Shown: positions 46,548 through 57,448, numbered from the stretch's first letter. The stretch is DNA of 64,000 nt from Sphingosinicella sp. CPCC 101087 (GCF_004151485.1 NZ_SBFF01000004.1:124001-188000); one strand, 5' to 3'. Notes: generated from the sequence alone by a model not told the origin. Translations and numbers: made by a program.

Positions 46548-47894
46548 ATGGCACAGGCGCGGCGGCCGTTCTGGCGGACGCTCTATTTCCAGGTGCTAGT
46601 CGGGATCGCGCTCGGCGTGCTGGTCGGCTGGCTGTGGCCCGAGACCGGCCAGTCGCTGAAGCCGCTCGGCGACGGTTTCATCAAACTGGTCAAGATGATC
46701 ATCACGCCGGTCATCTTCCTCACCGTCGTCACCGGCATCGCCGGAATGGCCGACCTCAAGGCTTTCGGGCGTGTCGGCGCCAAGGCGATGGCCTATTTCC
46801 TGACCTTCTCGACCCTGGCGCTGGCGGTCGGGCTGGCGGTCGGCAACCTCGTCCGGCCCGGCGAGGGACTAAACATCGACCCGGCGACACTGGATAGGGG
46901 CGCGGTCGCCGGTTACGTCACCGAGGCGCAGGAGCGCACGCTCACCGAATTCGTGCTGCACATCATCCCGGACACGGCATTCAGCGCCTTCACCTCGGGC
47001 GAGATCCTCCAGATCCTGTTCGTCGCCATTCTGTTCGGCATCTCGCTGGCGCTGGTCGGTGCGCGCGGTGAAAGGGTGCTGAGCGGCCTTCGCGTGCTCA
47101 CCGCCATCGTATTCCGCATGGTGCACATCCTGATGTACGCGGCGCCGATCGGGGCATTCGGCGCGATGGCTTTCACGATCGGCCAATATGGCATCGGCTC
47201 GCTTGCCAACCTCGCCGGGCTGATCGGCACCTTCTACTTCACCTCGCTGCTGTTCGTGGTCGTGGTGCTCGGATTGGTGGCGCGGACGGTCGGTTTCTCG
47301 CTTCTCGGCCTGGTTCGCTACATCAAGGACGAGCTGCTGCTGGTGCTCGGCACGTCGAGTTCGGAAAGCGCGATGCCGCTCCTGATGGAGAAGCTGGAGC
47401 GGGCCGGCTGTCCCAAGCCCATCGTCGGCCTGGTCGTGCCGACCGGCTATTCCTTCAACCTCGACGGCACCAACATCTACATGTCGCTGGCTGCCTTGTT
47501 CATCGCCCAGGCGACCAACACCGAGCTGACGCTGGGCGACCAGCTGCTGCTGATGGCCGTGGCGATCATCTCGTCCAAGGGCGCCGCCGGCGTGACCGGA
47601 TCCGGTTTCATCGTGCTCGCCGCCACCTTGTCGGTAGTGCCCTCGATCCCCGTCGCCGGAATGGCGCTGATCCTTGGCGTCGACCGGTTCATGAGCGAAT
47701 GCCGGGCGCTCACCAATTTCGTCGGCAATGCCGTAGCGACGATCGTTGTCGCGCGCTGGGAGAAAGCGGTCGATCCGGCCCGGCTTCGCGCGGCGTTTCG
47801 CGGCGAGGGGGGCGAGCTCACCGAGAAAGAGAGCGACCTGCTGCAGATCGAAGGGAAGAGCGACGTGCCGGCGCCGGCGGCCGAACCCGGCTGA
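46548..47894 (+). CDS. dctA: dicarboxylate/cation symporter (DAACS family)
   Basis: A 448-residue integral membrane transporter of the dicarboxylate/amino acid:cation symporter family. Characteristic segments: [19 protein letters not shown], the serine-rich hairpin [17 protein letters not shown], the substrate/cation segment [15 protein letters not shown] and the second hairpin [17 protein letters not shown], then [16 protein letters not shown]. The Arg/Asn of the last motif suggests C4-dicarboxylates rather than glutamate. The ATG start has GGGGAGAGG just upstream. Divergent from the Rrf2-type regulator. Confidence 0.92.
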   Translation: MAQARRPFWRTLYFQVLVGIALGVLVGWLWPETGQSLKPLGDGFIKLVKMIITPVIFLTVVTGIAGMADLKAFGRVGAKAMAYFLTFSTLALAVGLAVGNLVRPGEGLNIDPATLDRGAVAGYVTEAQERTLTEFVLHIIPDTAFSAFTSGEILQILFVAILFGISLALVGARGERVLSGLRVLTAIVFRMVHILMYAAPIGAFGAMAFTIGQYGIGSLANLAGLIGTFYFTSLLFVVVVLGLVARTVGFSLLGLVRYIKDELLLVLGTSSSESAMPLLMEKLERAGCPKPIVGLVVPTGYSFNLDGTNIYMSLAALFIAQATNTELTLGDQLLLMAVAIISSKGAAGVTGSGFIVLAATLSVVPSIPVAGMALILGVDRFMSECRALTNFVGNAVATIVVARWEKAVDPARLRAAFRGEGGELTEKESDLLQIEGKSDVPAPAAEPG

Positions 47895-47900
47895 GCGGGC

Positions 47901-48374
47901 TCAGGATGGCGGCAGGCGGCGATGCGGCATCTGCTCGCTACCGACGCGCAGCGCCCGGATGGCGAGACGTATCTCCCAAAGGAAGAGGGCGAGCCCAGCG
48001 ATCAGCAGCAGCATCGTAATAATGAACAGCCAGGCGATCTCCCGTCCGAAGGCGAAGTCGGCGAGGTCGGCGATGAACATCATCGCGATGAGCACGCAGA
48101 CGGACAACGCCGCGGCGGTGCAGGCGGTGATCGCCCAGTTCACGACCGTGACCCGCCGGTCCAGGATGTGCAGCTCGTCGGTGGCGATCCGGCGCGCATG
48201 CATGTCGAACTGCTCGAAGTCGCGCTGGAGGCTTCGCTCGCGCTCGACGGCGCGGGCGAGGCGCTGAGTCAGCACGCTCAGGAGTGCGCCGATGCCGGCG
48301 AGCAGGAATACCGGAGCGATCGACAGCTGGATCTGCTGGGCGATGGTCGAGACGGCGGCCTGGCTCATGGTCAC
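47901..48374 (-). CDS. DUF2721 membrane protein
   Basis: A 157-residue protein fitting DUF2721: an N-terminal helix (SIAPVFLLAGIGALLSVLTQRLARAV as two short pieces SIAPVFLLAGIGALL and SVLTQRLARAV), a conserved charged stretch with ERERSLQRDFEQF and LHILDRRV, then two more membrane helices. Function unknown. It ends 7 bases from the convergent symporter and is divergent from the cation-efflux gene. Confidence 0.85.
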   Translation of the reverse strand: MTMSQAAVSTIAQQIQLSIAPVFLLAGIGALLSVLTQRLARAVERERSLQRDFEQFDMHARRIATDELHILDRRVTVVNWAITACTAAALSVCVLIAMMFIADLADFAFGREIAWLFIITMLLLIAGLALFLWEIRLAIRALRVGSEQMPHRRLPPS

Positions 48375-48502
48375 GGACCTAGCCGGTCGGATCGCCGATG
48401 ATCAATCGGATTGGCGGGCGCAGGCGTCGGGCCTCGGCCCGATGTCCTAGCATCACCTGCGCCTGTTCGGTTAGCAGAGGTACGAAGCGGGACGAGGCGC
48501 AA

Positions 48503-49438
48503 TTGGCGGAACATCACGGCCATCATCATCACCATGGCGGGCACAGTCATGCGCCGGCGGACTTCGGCCGCGCCTTCGCCATCGGAATCACGCTCAACAT
48601 CCTGTTCGCCACGGCCGAGGCCGCCGCGGGCCTGGCCTTCGGCTCGATGGCCCTGCTCGCCGATGCCGGACACAATTTTTCCGACGTGCTCGGCCTCGCC
48701 GTCGCCTGGGTAGGCGCCGGCCTGTCGAAGCGACCGCCGACGCGGCGATTCACCTGGGGCTATCGCGGCTCGTCGATCCTCGCTTCGCTCGCCAACTCGC
48801 TGCTGCTGCTCGTCGCCTTGGGCGCGATCGTGCTCGAGGCCGCGAGCCGCTTCACGGATCCCCCGCCCGCCCCCGGCCAGGCAATGGTGCTGGTCGCGGC
48901 GATCGGAGTCGTCGTCAATCTCGCCACCGCCTTGCTGTTCGTCAGCGGTCGCAAGCGCGACCTCAACATACGCGGCGCCTATCTCCACATGGCTGCCGAC
49001 GCCGGCGTCTCGGCCGGGGTGGTCGTCGCCGGGCTGCTGATCCTGTGGACCGGCGCAAGCTGGATCGACCCCGCCGTGACCCTCGTGATCGCGGCGATCA
49101 TCTTCTGGAACACCTGGGGCCTGCTCAAGCAGTCGGTGTTCATGTCGCTGGGGGCGGTGCCGGAGGGAATCGAGCCGGAGGAGGTGGAGCGGGCGCTCGC
49201 CGGCCTGCCCGGCGTGACCGCGGTGCACGACCTCCACATCTGGCCGATGGGCACGACCGATACGGTGATGACCGCGCATCTGGTCATGGCCGACGGGCAC
49301 CCGGGCAACGGCTTCCTCGCGAGCGCCCAGAAGCTGATGCACGACCGGTTCGGAATCGGCCATGCGACCCTTCAGATCGAGCTCGAACTCGGCGCCGACT
49401 GCCAGGATTGCGGAACGGAAGAGGCGGTGAAGCAATAG
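48503..49438 (+). CDS. cation diffusion facilitator (zinc-type efflux protein)
   Basis: A 311-residue CDF transporter. The His-rich N-terminus (EHHGHHHHHGGHSH) likely gathers zinc. The metal site motifs are HNFSD in the second helix (LLADAGHNFSDVLG) and HMAAD in the fifth (AYLHMAADAGVSAG), the H-x-x-x-D pairs of zinc-transporting members. A cytoplasmic C-terminal domain follows with VHDLHIWPMG and two late cysteines (DCQDCG). The TTG start at 48503 with GAGG upstream is chosen because it begins exactly at the His-rich segment; an ATG 105 bases upstream would add a segment without family resemblance. Confidence 0.92.
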   Translation: MAEHHGHHHHHGGHSHAPADFGRAFAIGITLNILFATAEAAAGLAFGSMALLADAGHNFSDVLGLAVAWVGAGLSKRPPTRRFTWGYRGSSILASLANSLLLLVALGAIVLEAASRFTDPPPAPGQAMVLVAAIGVVVNLATALLFVSGRKRDLNIRGAYLHMAADAGVSAGVVVAGLLILWTGASWIDPAVTLVIAAIIFWNTWGLLKQSVFMSLGAVPEGIEPEEVERALAGLPGVTAVHDLHIWPMGTTDTVMTAHLVMADGHPGNGFLASAQKLMHDRFGIGHATLQIELELGADCQDCGTEEAVKQ

Positions 49439-49599
49439 CGCGGCGCTGCACGCCGCATCACGGCGGACTTGGCCGCGCCGACGACGGACGCTTCCCGGGA
49501 CGAACGCAGGACCCGCACCGGAAGACCCGCCTTAGCGGATGCCTTGGGCCTCGCGAACGCGTATGGTCGTCGCGGGCGTGACGCCCAAGGAGCAGCGAC

Positions 49600-49716
49600 A
49601 TGGCCAAGGGTCAGAAAAAGTCGAACAAGGAAATCCGCAAACCGAAGGCGGAGAAACCGAAGAAGAATGCCTCCAATCCATCGACCAAAGGCATCATCCA
49701 CGACGCCAAGAACTGA
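49600..49716 (+). CDS. 38-residue basic protein
   Basis: ATG at 49600 with AAGGAG 7 bases upstream opens a 38-codon frame to TGA at 49714-49716. The product, starting MAKGQKKSNKEIRKPKAEK, is about a third lysine and is probably disordered. Very similar tiny Lys-rich proteins (MAKGQ-x-x-SNKE start) are widespread in proteobacteria without a known role; nucleic-acid binding is plausible. It sits 8 bases before the DUF1810 gene, so the two are likely cotranscribed. Confidence 0.75.
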   Translation: MAKGQKKSNKEIRKPKAEKPKKNASNPSTKGIIHDAKN

Positions 49717-49724
49717 GGTGCGGA

Positions 49725-50168
49725 ATGGGCGAAAGCGCCGACAGGGACCGATTCGATCTCCAGCGGTTCGTGGCGGCGCAGGAGCCGATCTACTGGCTGG
49801 TCCAGGCGGAGCTGGCCCGCGGGTGCAAGGAAAGCCATTGGATGTGGTTCGTCTTCCCGCAGATCGCTGGCCTCGGCTACAGCGCCGCCGCGCGGAATTT
49901 CGCCCTTTCCGGCCTCGAGGAGGCCCGCGCCTATCTAAGCCACGCAGTGCTAGGATCCCGGCTGCGCGAATGCACCGAGGCGGTGCTGGCCCACCGCGAG
50001 CTGACCGCCGAGGAGATCTTCGGTCGGATCGACGCGGTCAAGTTCCGGTCGTCCATGACCCTGTTCGACGCAGTCGAGGCGCCGCCGTCGCCCTTCGCCG
50101 AGGCGCTGGACGCATTCTATGGCGGGCAGCGTGACCCGGCGACCTGCGAACGGCTGGCGAAGAGCTGA
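49725..50168 (+). CDS. DUF1810 family protein
   Basis: A 147-residue cytoplasmic protein with the DUF1810 hallmarks: RFVAAQEPIYWLVQAEL, SHWMWFVFPQIAGLG, then LGSRLRECTEAVL and a KFRSSMTLFDAV segment. All are at normal spacing and length. Biochemical role is unknown. GAGGTGCGGA just upstream provides a ribosome binding site at ATG 49725. Confidence 0.9.
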   Translation: MGESADRDRFDLQRFVAAQEPIYWLVQAELARGCKESHWMWFVFPQIAGLGYSAAARNFALSGLEEARAYLSHAVLGSRLRECTEAVLAHRELTAEEIFGRIDAVKFRSSMTLFDAVEAPPSPFAEALDAFYGGQRDPATCERLAKS

Positions 50169-50198
50169 CCGACGCCCGACATCGGCTGAAGTCCCGAA

Positions 50199-50687
50199 TC
50201 AGCCGCAGCGAACCCGTTCGGCCGGCGGGCCGGCGGCCTCGACGGCGAGCCGGTCTTCGGCCGTCCTGCGCAGCGTCCGCGTCTCGCGCCAACTTTCCCC
50301 CTCGCCCTGGAAGGCGAGATCGACTTCGACGTGCCCGCCATCCGTTTCCCGAATCGCTTCTATGCGGGCGACGCTCTCGTGGAATCGAAGCCGCCCCGGC
50401 TCGACGACGAGCCGCATCTCGCTGCCCGAGCCGGCGCACGCGGCCGCGCTCTGATCCCAGGTTCCGAGGAAGCGCGCCGGCAGCGCCGGCACCGGGGGAG
50501 CGGAGGGCTCGGCCGGCGAAGAGGCTTGAGGCCCGGACGGGATCGCGCGGGCGCTACCGTCCTCCGGGAGCCCCCTATCGACTCGCGCGGGTGAGCTTTC
50601 GGCCGCCCGATCGGGTGGCGGACCGCAGGCGGCAAGAGCGAGCGCAGGCGCAAGCAAGGCCGCCAGGCGAAGGGTTCGACGAGACAT
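50199..50687 (-). CDS. lipoprotein, unknown function
   Basis: A 162-residue exported protein with lipobox LALAAC (Cys near residue 20), followed by a Pro/Ser/Ala-rich linker of about 45 residues and a compact C-terminal domain starting ARFLGTWDQSAAACAGSGSE and containing VEPGRLRFHES. The domain recalls lipocalin-like or META-type small periplasmic folds, but I cannot assign a family. The ATG at 50687 puts the signal peptide at the N-terminus; the frame is open further upstream but without sense. It is convergent with the DUF1810 gene. Confidence 0.72.
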   Translation of the reverse strand: MSRRTLRLAALLAPALALAACGPPPDRAAESSPARVDRGLPEDGSARAIPSGPQASSPAEPSAPPVPALPARFLGTWDQSAAACAGSGSEMRLVVEPGRLRFHESVARIEAIRETDGGHVEVDLAFQGEGESWRETRTLRRTAEDRLAVEAAGPPAERVRCG

Positions 50688-50810
50688 GGGGCAGAAAGGC
50701 AGGAAAGAGGCTCGGAGTTCCGAATCCGTCTGGGATGGATTGCGCGCCGCCTGAGGCTGGACGATCATTCCGCCGTTCAACGCGGCCATAGCCGGCATCG
50801 GGACGATCAA

Positions 50811-51242
50811 TTGACGAACGACGCAAGACGCCTGATCGAGGCCCTGGACTTGGCGCCCCACCCGGAAGGCGGCTGGTATCGCGAGACGTGGCGCGCCGAG
50901 GCGCCCACAGGGGGGCGCGCCTCGGCCACCGCCATCTAGTTCCTGCTCGAAGCGGGTGAGCGTTCACACTGGCACAAGGTGGACGCGACAGAGCTGTGGC
51001 TGTTTCACGCGGGCAGCCCGCTTCGGCTCGACGTGGCACGGTCCGACGCAGCGCCGGTCCGCACGGTGCGGCTCGGGAGCGGCGTGCTTGCCGGCGAGGA
51101 GGCGCAGGTGAGGATCGCGCCGGGCGAATGGCAGTCCGCCGTTGCGGACCGCGGCTGGGCCCTTGTTTCCTGCGTGGTGTCGCCCGGATTCGAGTTTGCG
51201 GGGTTCACCCTGGCACCGCCGGGCTGGGCGCCCGGCGGCTGA
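50811..51242 (+). pseudogene. DUF985 cupin gene with in-frame amber codon
   Basis: From a TTG at 50811 the frame reads a DUF985 (cupin_5) protein: RRLIEALDLAPHPEGGWYRET, ASATAI, then TAG at 50937-50939, then FLLEAGERSHWHKVDATELW and onward to a TGA at 51240-51242. Family members have a tyrosine where the TAG stands (AIYFLL). The full frame is 143 sense codons, the normal length, with no other damage. So a single base change (TAC or TAT to TAG) has interrupted an otherwise intact gene; alternatives are a sequencing error or amber suppression. A GTG at 50979 might restart the C-terminal half. Confidence 0.75.
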
Positions 51243-51377
51243 GGCGGCCTCGGCAGCCGGTCTCAACCAATCGTCCCGCCAGCGCGACAGGCTACCGCTT
51301 CGCCGGAACCCGAAAGACGGGTCGCGATTGGCAGCCCGGAGGCGCCGTCGATTGCGTCGGTGCGGCGAGGAGACGCG

Positions 51378-51869
51378 ATGATGGAGATCGCCCTCGAGAT
51401 CGCCGCGACCTTGCTGGTCGCGATCACGATGGCCCTGTCGCTGGCCCATGCGCTGGAGTTGCCGGGCAAGATGCGCCTCGACCGCGAGCAGTATCTGGCG
51501 GTGCAACCGATCTACTATCCCGGTTTCACGATCGGCGGCGCGGCCGAGCCGCTCGGGACGGTCGCCGTGGCCGCGCTGCTTGCGACGATACCGGTTGGAA
51601 CGTCCCGCTTCTGGTTGATCGCCGGGTCACTGGCGGCACTGCTTGTCGTGCAACTGATCTTCTGGACGATGACGCAGCCTGTGAATCGCTACTGGCTTCA
51701 GGCGCAGCCGCTGACCGGATCTGCACGAAATTTCTTCGACACCGGCGCCGCCGCCGAGGCGCCCGGCGACTGGAGGTCGATGCGCGACCGGTGGGAACGC
51801 TCGCACGTGCTTCGTGCGGTCGCGGCTATGTCGGCGTTCGTGCTGCTCGTCGTGGCCGTGGCGCTCTGA
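51378..51869 (+). CDS. DUF1772-like membrane protein
   Basis: A 163-residue protein with four hydrophobic helices, of which the first carries SLAHALELPGKMRLD and is followed by QYLAVQPIYYPGF. This LAHALELPGK pattern matches DUF1772-type (anthrone oxygenase-like) membrane proteins. Two adjacent ATG codons occur; the first (51378) has GAGGAG 6 bases upstream. Function is unknown. It follows the broken DUF985 gene by 135 bases and may be separately transcribed. Confidence 0.75.
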   Translation: MMEIALEIAATLLVAITMALSLAHALELPGKMRLDREQYLAVQPIYYPGFTIGGAAEPLGTVAVAALLATIPVGTSRFWLIAGSLAALLVVQLIFWTMTQPVNRYWLQAQPLTGSARNFFDTGAAAEAPGDWRSMRDRWERSHVLRAVAAMSAFVLLVVAVAL

Positions 51870-51881
51870 GGCAGAGCGTTT

Positions 51882-52682
51882 TCAGAACCTGACGATGAGC
51901 GGCACGTTCGGCCGGAAGTCGACTTGCTGATTCTGAGAGCCGTGGTCGAGCTCCAATTCCATCAGCCATTCGTCGCCGACCCGCAGCTCCGCCGCCCAGC
52001 TGAGATTGACGAAGGAAGCGGACGGCGGAAGCGCCAGGCGCGTCGGAGCGCTTACCCGGAGCCCCGTGATCCGCCGTGCGCCGTTCGGGTGCAGGAACGG
52101 CTCGGCCGCGGCCCCACCGGCCGCAATGGCGGCGCGGTTTGCCGCTTCATCGACGCCTTGAGAGGCAATGAACAGCGTGACGGTCCGCGCGTCGAGCGGC
52201 GAGAGCATTTCGATGCTGCTGCCCGGTCCCATCCAGGGCGCGGCGACGCGCCATGTTTCGAACGGGAAAGTGGGCGGCGTCGCCGAAGTGCGGCGGAAGC
52301 CGATCCCGAACGGCGAGTCCCCCGAGCGTCGCCAGTCGGCGCGCCTGGCGAATCGCGCCTTGGCCATCGCTCCGCCGTCGAGCTCGGGCACGTCGTTATC
52401 GGGCCAGATCAGCTCGAAGGAACCGTTTTCGAACGCGATCCTCGCCGAGGCCGTACCCTGCCCTTCGTGCGCGTTGATCGTTGGCACGAAGCGGAAGCCC
52501 GCCGCCTCCAGCATCGGCCGTTCCGGTCCACCCTCACGAACCGCCATCCAGGCGTGGTCGAGGACCAGGACCGGATCGGTAGGTGCGGGACGCACGTAGC
52601 GCTCCTCACGGGGGCCGGCACAAGCGGCGGCGAGACAGAGGAAGGCGAGCGTGAGTGCGCGAAACGGGGACGCCTGCGACAA
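51882..52682 (-). CDS. glyoxalase-like (VOC) lipoprotein
   Basis: A 266-residue exported protein: signal segment FRALTLAFLCLAAAC with lipidated Cys near residue 19, then a VOC/glyoxalase-like domain beginning VLVLDHAWMAVREGG and continuing RPMLEAAGFRFVP and NGSFELIWPD. The metal/substrate histidine and glutamate of the family have plausible counterparts (DHAW, FELIW). The start is a TTG at 52682 with GGGAGA 7 bases upstream; no ATG is available at the signal peptide. It is divergent from the cyclophilin gene. Periplasmic VOC proteins are uncommon; substrate unknown. Confidence 0.8.
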   Translation of the reverse strand: MSQASPFRALTLAFLCLAAACAGPREERYVRPAPTDPVLVLDHAWMAVREGGPERPMLEAAGFRFVPTINAHEGQGTASARIAFENGSFELIWPDNDVPELDGGAMAKARFARRADWRRSGDSPFGIGFRRTSATPPTFPFETWRVAAPWMGPGSSIEMLSPLDARTVTLFIASQGVDEAANRAAIAAGGAAAEPFLHPNGARRITGLRVSAPTRLALPPSASFVNLSWAAELRVGDEWLMELELDHGSQNQQVDFRPNVPLIVRF

Positions 52683-52809
52683 AACAAAGTCTCCCTGCTG
52701 GTGCCGCGCCTTATCGGGCGGTCCGGCGCGGCGGGCAAGGCCGCGACGGAGACACAGCCCGGTGCAGGCAGCATTCCGTTCTCGCCGAACAGCACCTAGC
52801 CTGGCACGC

Positions 52810-53466
52810 ATGATTCGCACGCTCGCCTGTCTGGCCTTGCTCGCTTCGACTCTTGCCTGCGGAGAATCCCCGCCGGCGGCGGCCCCCGAGCCTCGGCGGG
52901 AGGCGGACGCCGCCAGTCCAACCGCGCCGACGGCGGACAAGGTGCGGGTTCGGCTCGAGACCGAAGCGGGCGCCATCGACCTGGAACTCGACGCCAAGCG
53001 CGCGCCGATCACCACCGCCAACTTCCTCGCTTATGTCGACAAAGGCCGTTTCGACGGCACCCGCTTCTATCGCGCCTCGCGCACCCGCGGCGCCGAGGAG
53101 CGCGGCTTCATCCAAGGAGGCATCCAACGCAATTACCGGCTGATGCTGCCAGCGATCGCGCACGAGCCGACGTCGCAAACCGGGATCCGGCACGAGGCCG
53201 GCACGATATCGATGGCGCGGACAGCCCCGGGAACCGCGATGGGGGAATTCTTCATCACCGCGAGCGAGATGCCCTCGATGGACGCCGGCGCGGGCCGGGA
53301 AGGAGACGATCTGGGCTTTGCGGCGTTCGGCAGGGTCGTCGGAGGCCTCGATGTCGTGCGAAGGATCCTCGCGTCGGACACCGTCGAGGAGGCCGGCCGC
53401 GGCGCGATGCGCGGGCAGATGCTTGCCAATCCGGTCGAGATCGTTCGCGCGCGGCGGCTCGATTAG
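52810..53466 (+). CDS. exported cyclophilin-type peptidyl-prolyl isomerase
   Basis: A 218-residue lipoprotein-type isomerase: signal LACLALLASTLAC (Cys near residue 17), a Pro/Ala linker and a bacterial cyclophilin domain (VRLETEAGAIDLELDAKRAPITTANFL in two parts VRLETEAGAIDLEL and KRAPITTANFLAYV). The catalytic Arg lies in GTRFYRAS and the GEFFITAS and FGRVVGGLDVV motifs are present. The domain is somewhat divergent in the middle. It should assist protein folding in the periplasm. ATG 52810 is the only start compatible with the signal peptide. Confidence 0.9.
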   Translation: MIRTLACLALLASTLACGESPPAAAPEPRREADAASPTAPTADKVRVRLETEAGAIDLELDAKRAPITTANFLAYVDKGRFDGTRFYRASRTRGAEERGFIQGGIQRNYRLMLPAIAHEPTSQTGIRHEAGTISMARTAPGTAMGEFFITASEMPSMDAGAGREGDDLGFAAFGRVVGGLDVVRRILASDTVEEAGRGAMRGQMLANPVEIVRARRLD

Positions 53467-53479
53467 GGAACATGGTGTC

Positions 53480-53498
53480 TCCCGCATCTTTTGCGGGA
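53480..53498 (+). terminator. hairpin after the cyclophilin gene
   Basis: TCCCGCA-TCTTT-TGCGGGA forms a 7-base-pair stem 14 bases after the stop. No T-run follows, but the position fits a terminator before the iron-box-like promoter of the next gene. Confidence 0.5.
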
Positions 53499-53518
53499 TT
53501 CCGCCAACAGTGTAGTTG

Positions 53519-53541
53519 CTATTGAGAGGCGTTCTCAATAG
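53519..53541 (+). promoter_or_regulatory. 23-bp palindrome resembling a Fur box
   Basis: CTATTGAGA-GGCGT-TCTCAATAG is a perfect inverted repeat with 9-base arms, ending 9 bases before the ATG of the DUF6628-like gene. TTGAGA-N5-TCTCAA arms are close to Fur-type iron boxes described in several proteobacteria, and the site would occlude the start region. Confidence 0.55.
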
Positions 53542-53550
53542 ATAGGCGGG

Positions 53551-53943
53551 ATGCTGGACTGGATAGCTCCTCACCCCGTTCTCGATTCGCTCCCGATAAA
53601 CACGCGCAAGATCGTGCTTGGCCTGCGCGCCTGGGCCGTGACGGCTCGGCTTGGCAGATGCTCGCTGCACGCGGCGGCCGAGCCGCTCGGCTCGCAGCGT
53701 GCCGCGGCCCACCTTCACCTGATGGTCGGGGAGATAAGGGAGCTGTGGCCGGAACCGTTCGCGGTGAGCGGGCCCTGCTGTGCCGGGCTCACCCATGACG
53801 AAGCCGTGCTCGCCGAGATGCTCCGTCTCGGGAACCGTCGGAGTCGCCTCGCCTTCGATCGGCTGCTCGAGGAGATGATCGGCGCCGAAGGCCGGGAACG
53901 CCTGTTCATTTCGGCCTGTGTCCTGATGCAGGTGATGGAGTAG
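53551..53943 (+). CDS. DUF6628-like protein
   Basis: A 130-residue protein that reads like the DUF6628 group of sphingomonad proteins: an N-terminal short helix, a middle HLHLMVGEIRELWPEPFAV and the hallmark CC followed by LTHDEAVLAEMLRLG, then a helical end. I recognise the pattern from memory rather than from a strong motif. The paired cysteines (GPCCAG, residues 76-77) may bind metal or form redox contacts. A palindrome similar to an iron box lies in its promoter, so iron-dependent control is possible. AGGCGGG serves as ribosome binding site. Confidence 0.65.
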   Translation: MLDWIAPHPVLDSLPINTRKIVLGLRAWAVTARLGRCSLHAAAEPLGSQRAAAHLHLMVGEIRELWPEPFAVSGPCCAGLTHDEAVLAEMLRLGNRRSRLAFDRLLEEMIGAEGRERLFISACVLMQVME

Positions 53944-53976
53944 AGCGTCCGAGCCGCTGGCGAAGGCTGCCGGCGA

Positions 53977-56046
<2,070 letters not shown>

Positions 56047-56148
56047 ATGGTCGACTCTTAGGGGCTATGGCGTGGCGACGGAAGCCGGAATCGGGCAGAT
56101 CGGCGGAAGCACGCATTGGCCTGATCCTTTCAGCCGGCCTGCGTCCAG

Positions 56149-57060
56149 TTATGGCTTCGGTTGCGTCGATCCTGCCATGTCATCAAGGAATGCCCGCTGC
56201 ATCGCGCTACGCTGAATGTTGGCATGGTATCTGTTCGAGGTTGAATAATAGACCCGGAGCAAGCGGAGATCCCATTCGGTCAGGCTCGGCGGGGCCGTTG
56301 CCGCCCGGCGGCCACGCTCGTCGAAGAGGTTCAGAATCGTCGGTGAGCGAAGCAGACGGGCGCGGCTCGGATCGGTGGCGATGAAGGTCCGCAAGGTAGC
56401 ATAATCGGCGATCTGGATCGGGGTGAGCCCATTCAAGGCCGCGGTTTCGATCACCAAGAAGGCAGCAAGAAAGATGGGGCGCGTCGGCGAGGTGGTGCGC
56501 GTCTGCAGCCCCACCACCCAGCTTTGTCCTTCTATGTCGTGCGTGACCTGCTGACCGTCGCTCCCCACGAGCTTCCTGACCTGCCAGCTGACGGTCGGGC
56601 CGGGGGAGGCGGCCAGCTGCGCCAGGTCGCTGGCTCGAAGTCCCGTGAACATCTCCGGATCGCGCTCATGGAGGGCGCGGATCGCGTCGGCCTTCCCCGG
56701 CGCTGCCAGAACGACGATGTTCGGAGCGCAGCCGACCGGGGCCACGGCAATCCCCGCCGCAGAAGCGACCCGGCGCATCCGATCGGCGATGGCACGGTTG
56801 CTGGCCTCGCCGAGACCGGCCGCAGCCGGACAAACCGGGGCTTCGAACCGGCTCAGCTGCTCGTCAGGACCGGACTGCGCGAAAACGTCGATGACGCGCT
56901 GCACGCGACGGTCGAGATCCCGGTGGCCCTCCACCACGATCGCGCCGTCCGCATTCGTGCCCGACACGTCTTGAGCGGCACCTGGCGCCGAGGCCAAGAT
57001 CGCGAGGAGCCAAGGCGCTAGAACGCGAAGCATAGCCTGCCTCCGGGAGATGTGCTGCAA
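56149..57060 (-). CDS. exported hypothetical protein
   Basis: A 303-residue protein with a signal peptide (LRVLAPWLLAILASAPGAAQ, cleavage near residue 30). The mature start carries ADGAIVVEGHRDLDRRVQRV, a type of N-terminus seen in a set of sphingomonad exported proteins (IVVxGxRD). Two cysteines (APVCPAAA and VGCAPN) may pair. The C-terminal 120 residues are helical (ALNGLTPIQIADYATLRTF). No catalytic motif is recognised. The translation may start at an ATG nine codons later (57033). About 390 bases of mostly featureless DNA lie upstream. Confidence 0.72.
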   Translation of the reverse strand: MQHISRRQAMLRVLAPWLLAILASAPGAAQDVSGTNADGAIVVEGHRDLDRRVQRVIDVFAQSGPDEQLSRFEAPVCPAAAGLGEASNRAIADRMRRVASAAGIAVAPVGCAPNIVVLAAPGKADAIRALHERDPEMFTGLRASDLAQLAASPGPTVSWQVRKLVGSDGQQVTHDIEGQSWVVGLQTRTTSPTRPIFLAAFLVIETAALNGLTPIQIADYATLRTFIATDPSRARLLRSPTILNLFDERGRRAATAPPSLTEWDLRLLRVYYSTSNRYHANIQRSAMQRAFLDDMAGSTQPKP

Positions 57061-57261
57061 CGAGAGAATAAAGGAGATTCGCCAGGCGATCCAGCGCCGC
57101 GCGAAGCCTGCGCTTCGGCACGGGCCTGGAAGCGCTCCCTATCCTTCGGCCGCACATCACCTGTCGGACCGGCCGCTACCTTCGGTGGGGTTCGGCGAGC
57201 CTCGGTTCATCGCCGACTGCCGCAGGTGGGATGGGCGGCGCCAAGGGCGAGCTCCAATGTC

Positions 57262-57300
57262 GAGGGCGTGGCGATGGAGGCCGGAATCGGGTAGACCGGG
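57262..57300. repeat. second copy of a 35-bp sequence
   Basis: GGCGTGGCGATGGAGGCCGG, followed by AATCGGGTAGACCGG, nearly repeats 56066-56100 (GCGTGGCGACGGAAGCCGGA then ATCGGGCAGATCGG). The two copies flank the exported protein gene 56149-57060 in the same orientation. The rest of the gap 57061-57448 shows no gene I can support. Confidence 0.45.
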
Positions 57301-57448
57301 CCGAAAGGGAGAGGCCCGCGAGGGCCGGGGACTGGCCCGGCTTCGAGGCGCGGTGGCGGATCGTCCGCCTCCGGTCCGATCGCTCGGGCGCTGGTCCCGG
57401 CGCTGGAGCGAGAGGCGCCGGCCTCCACGGAAAGGCAATTCATCAGCC

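Noticed and set aside
51024-51042. TGGCACGG sequence inside the DUF985 frame
   Set aside because: No -12 GC at the correct spacing, and it lies within a coding sequence.
57050-57448. Extending the 101-residue gene upstream through the open frame from 57050
   Set aside because: The upstream part is Arg/Pro-rich without structure, overlaps a repeat, and the conserved MQLIEILLPLRD start is at 57449.
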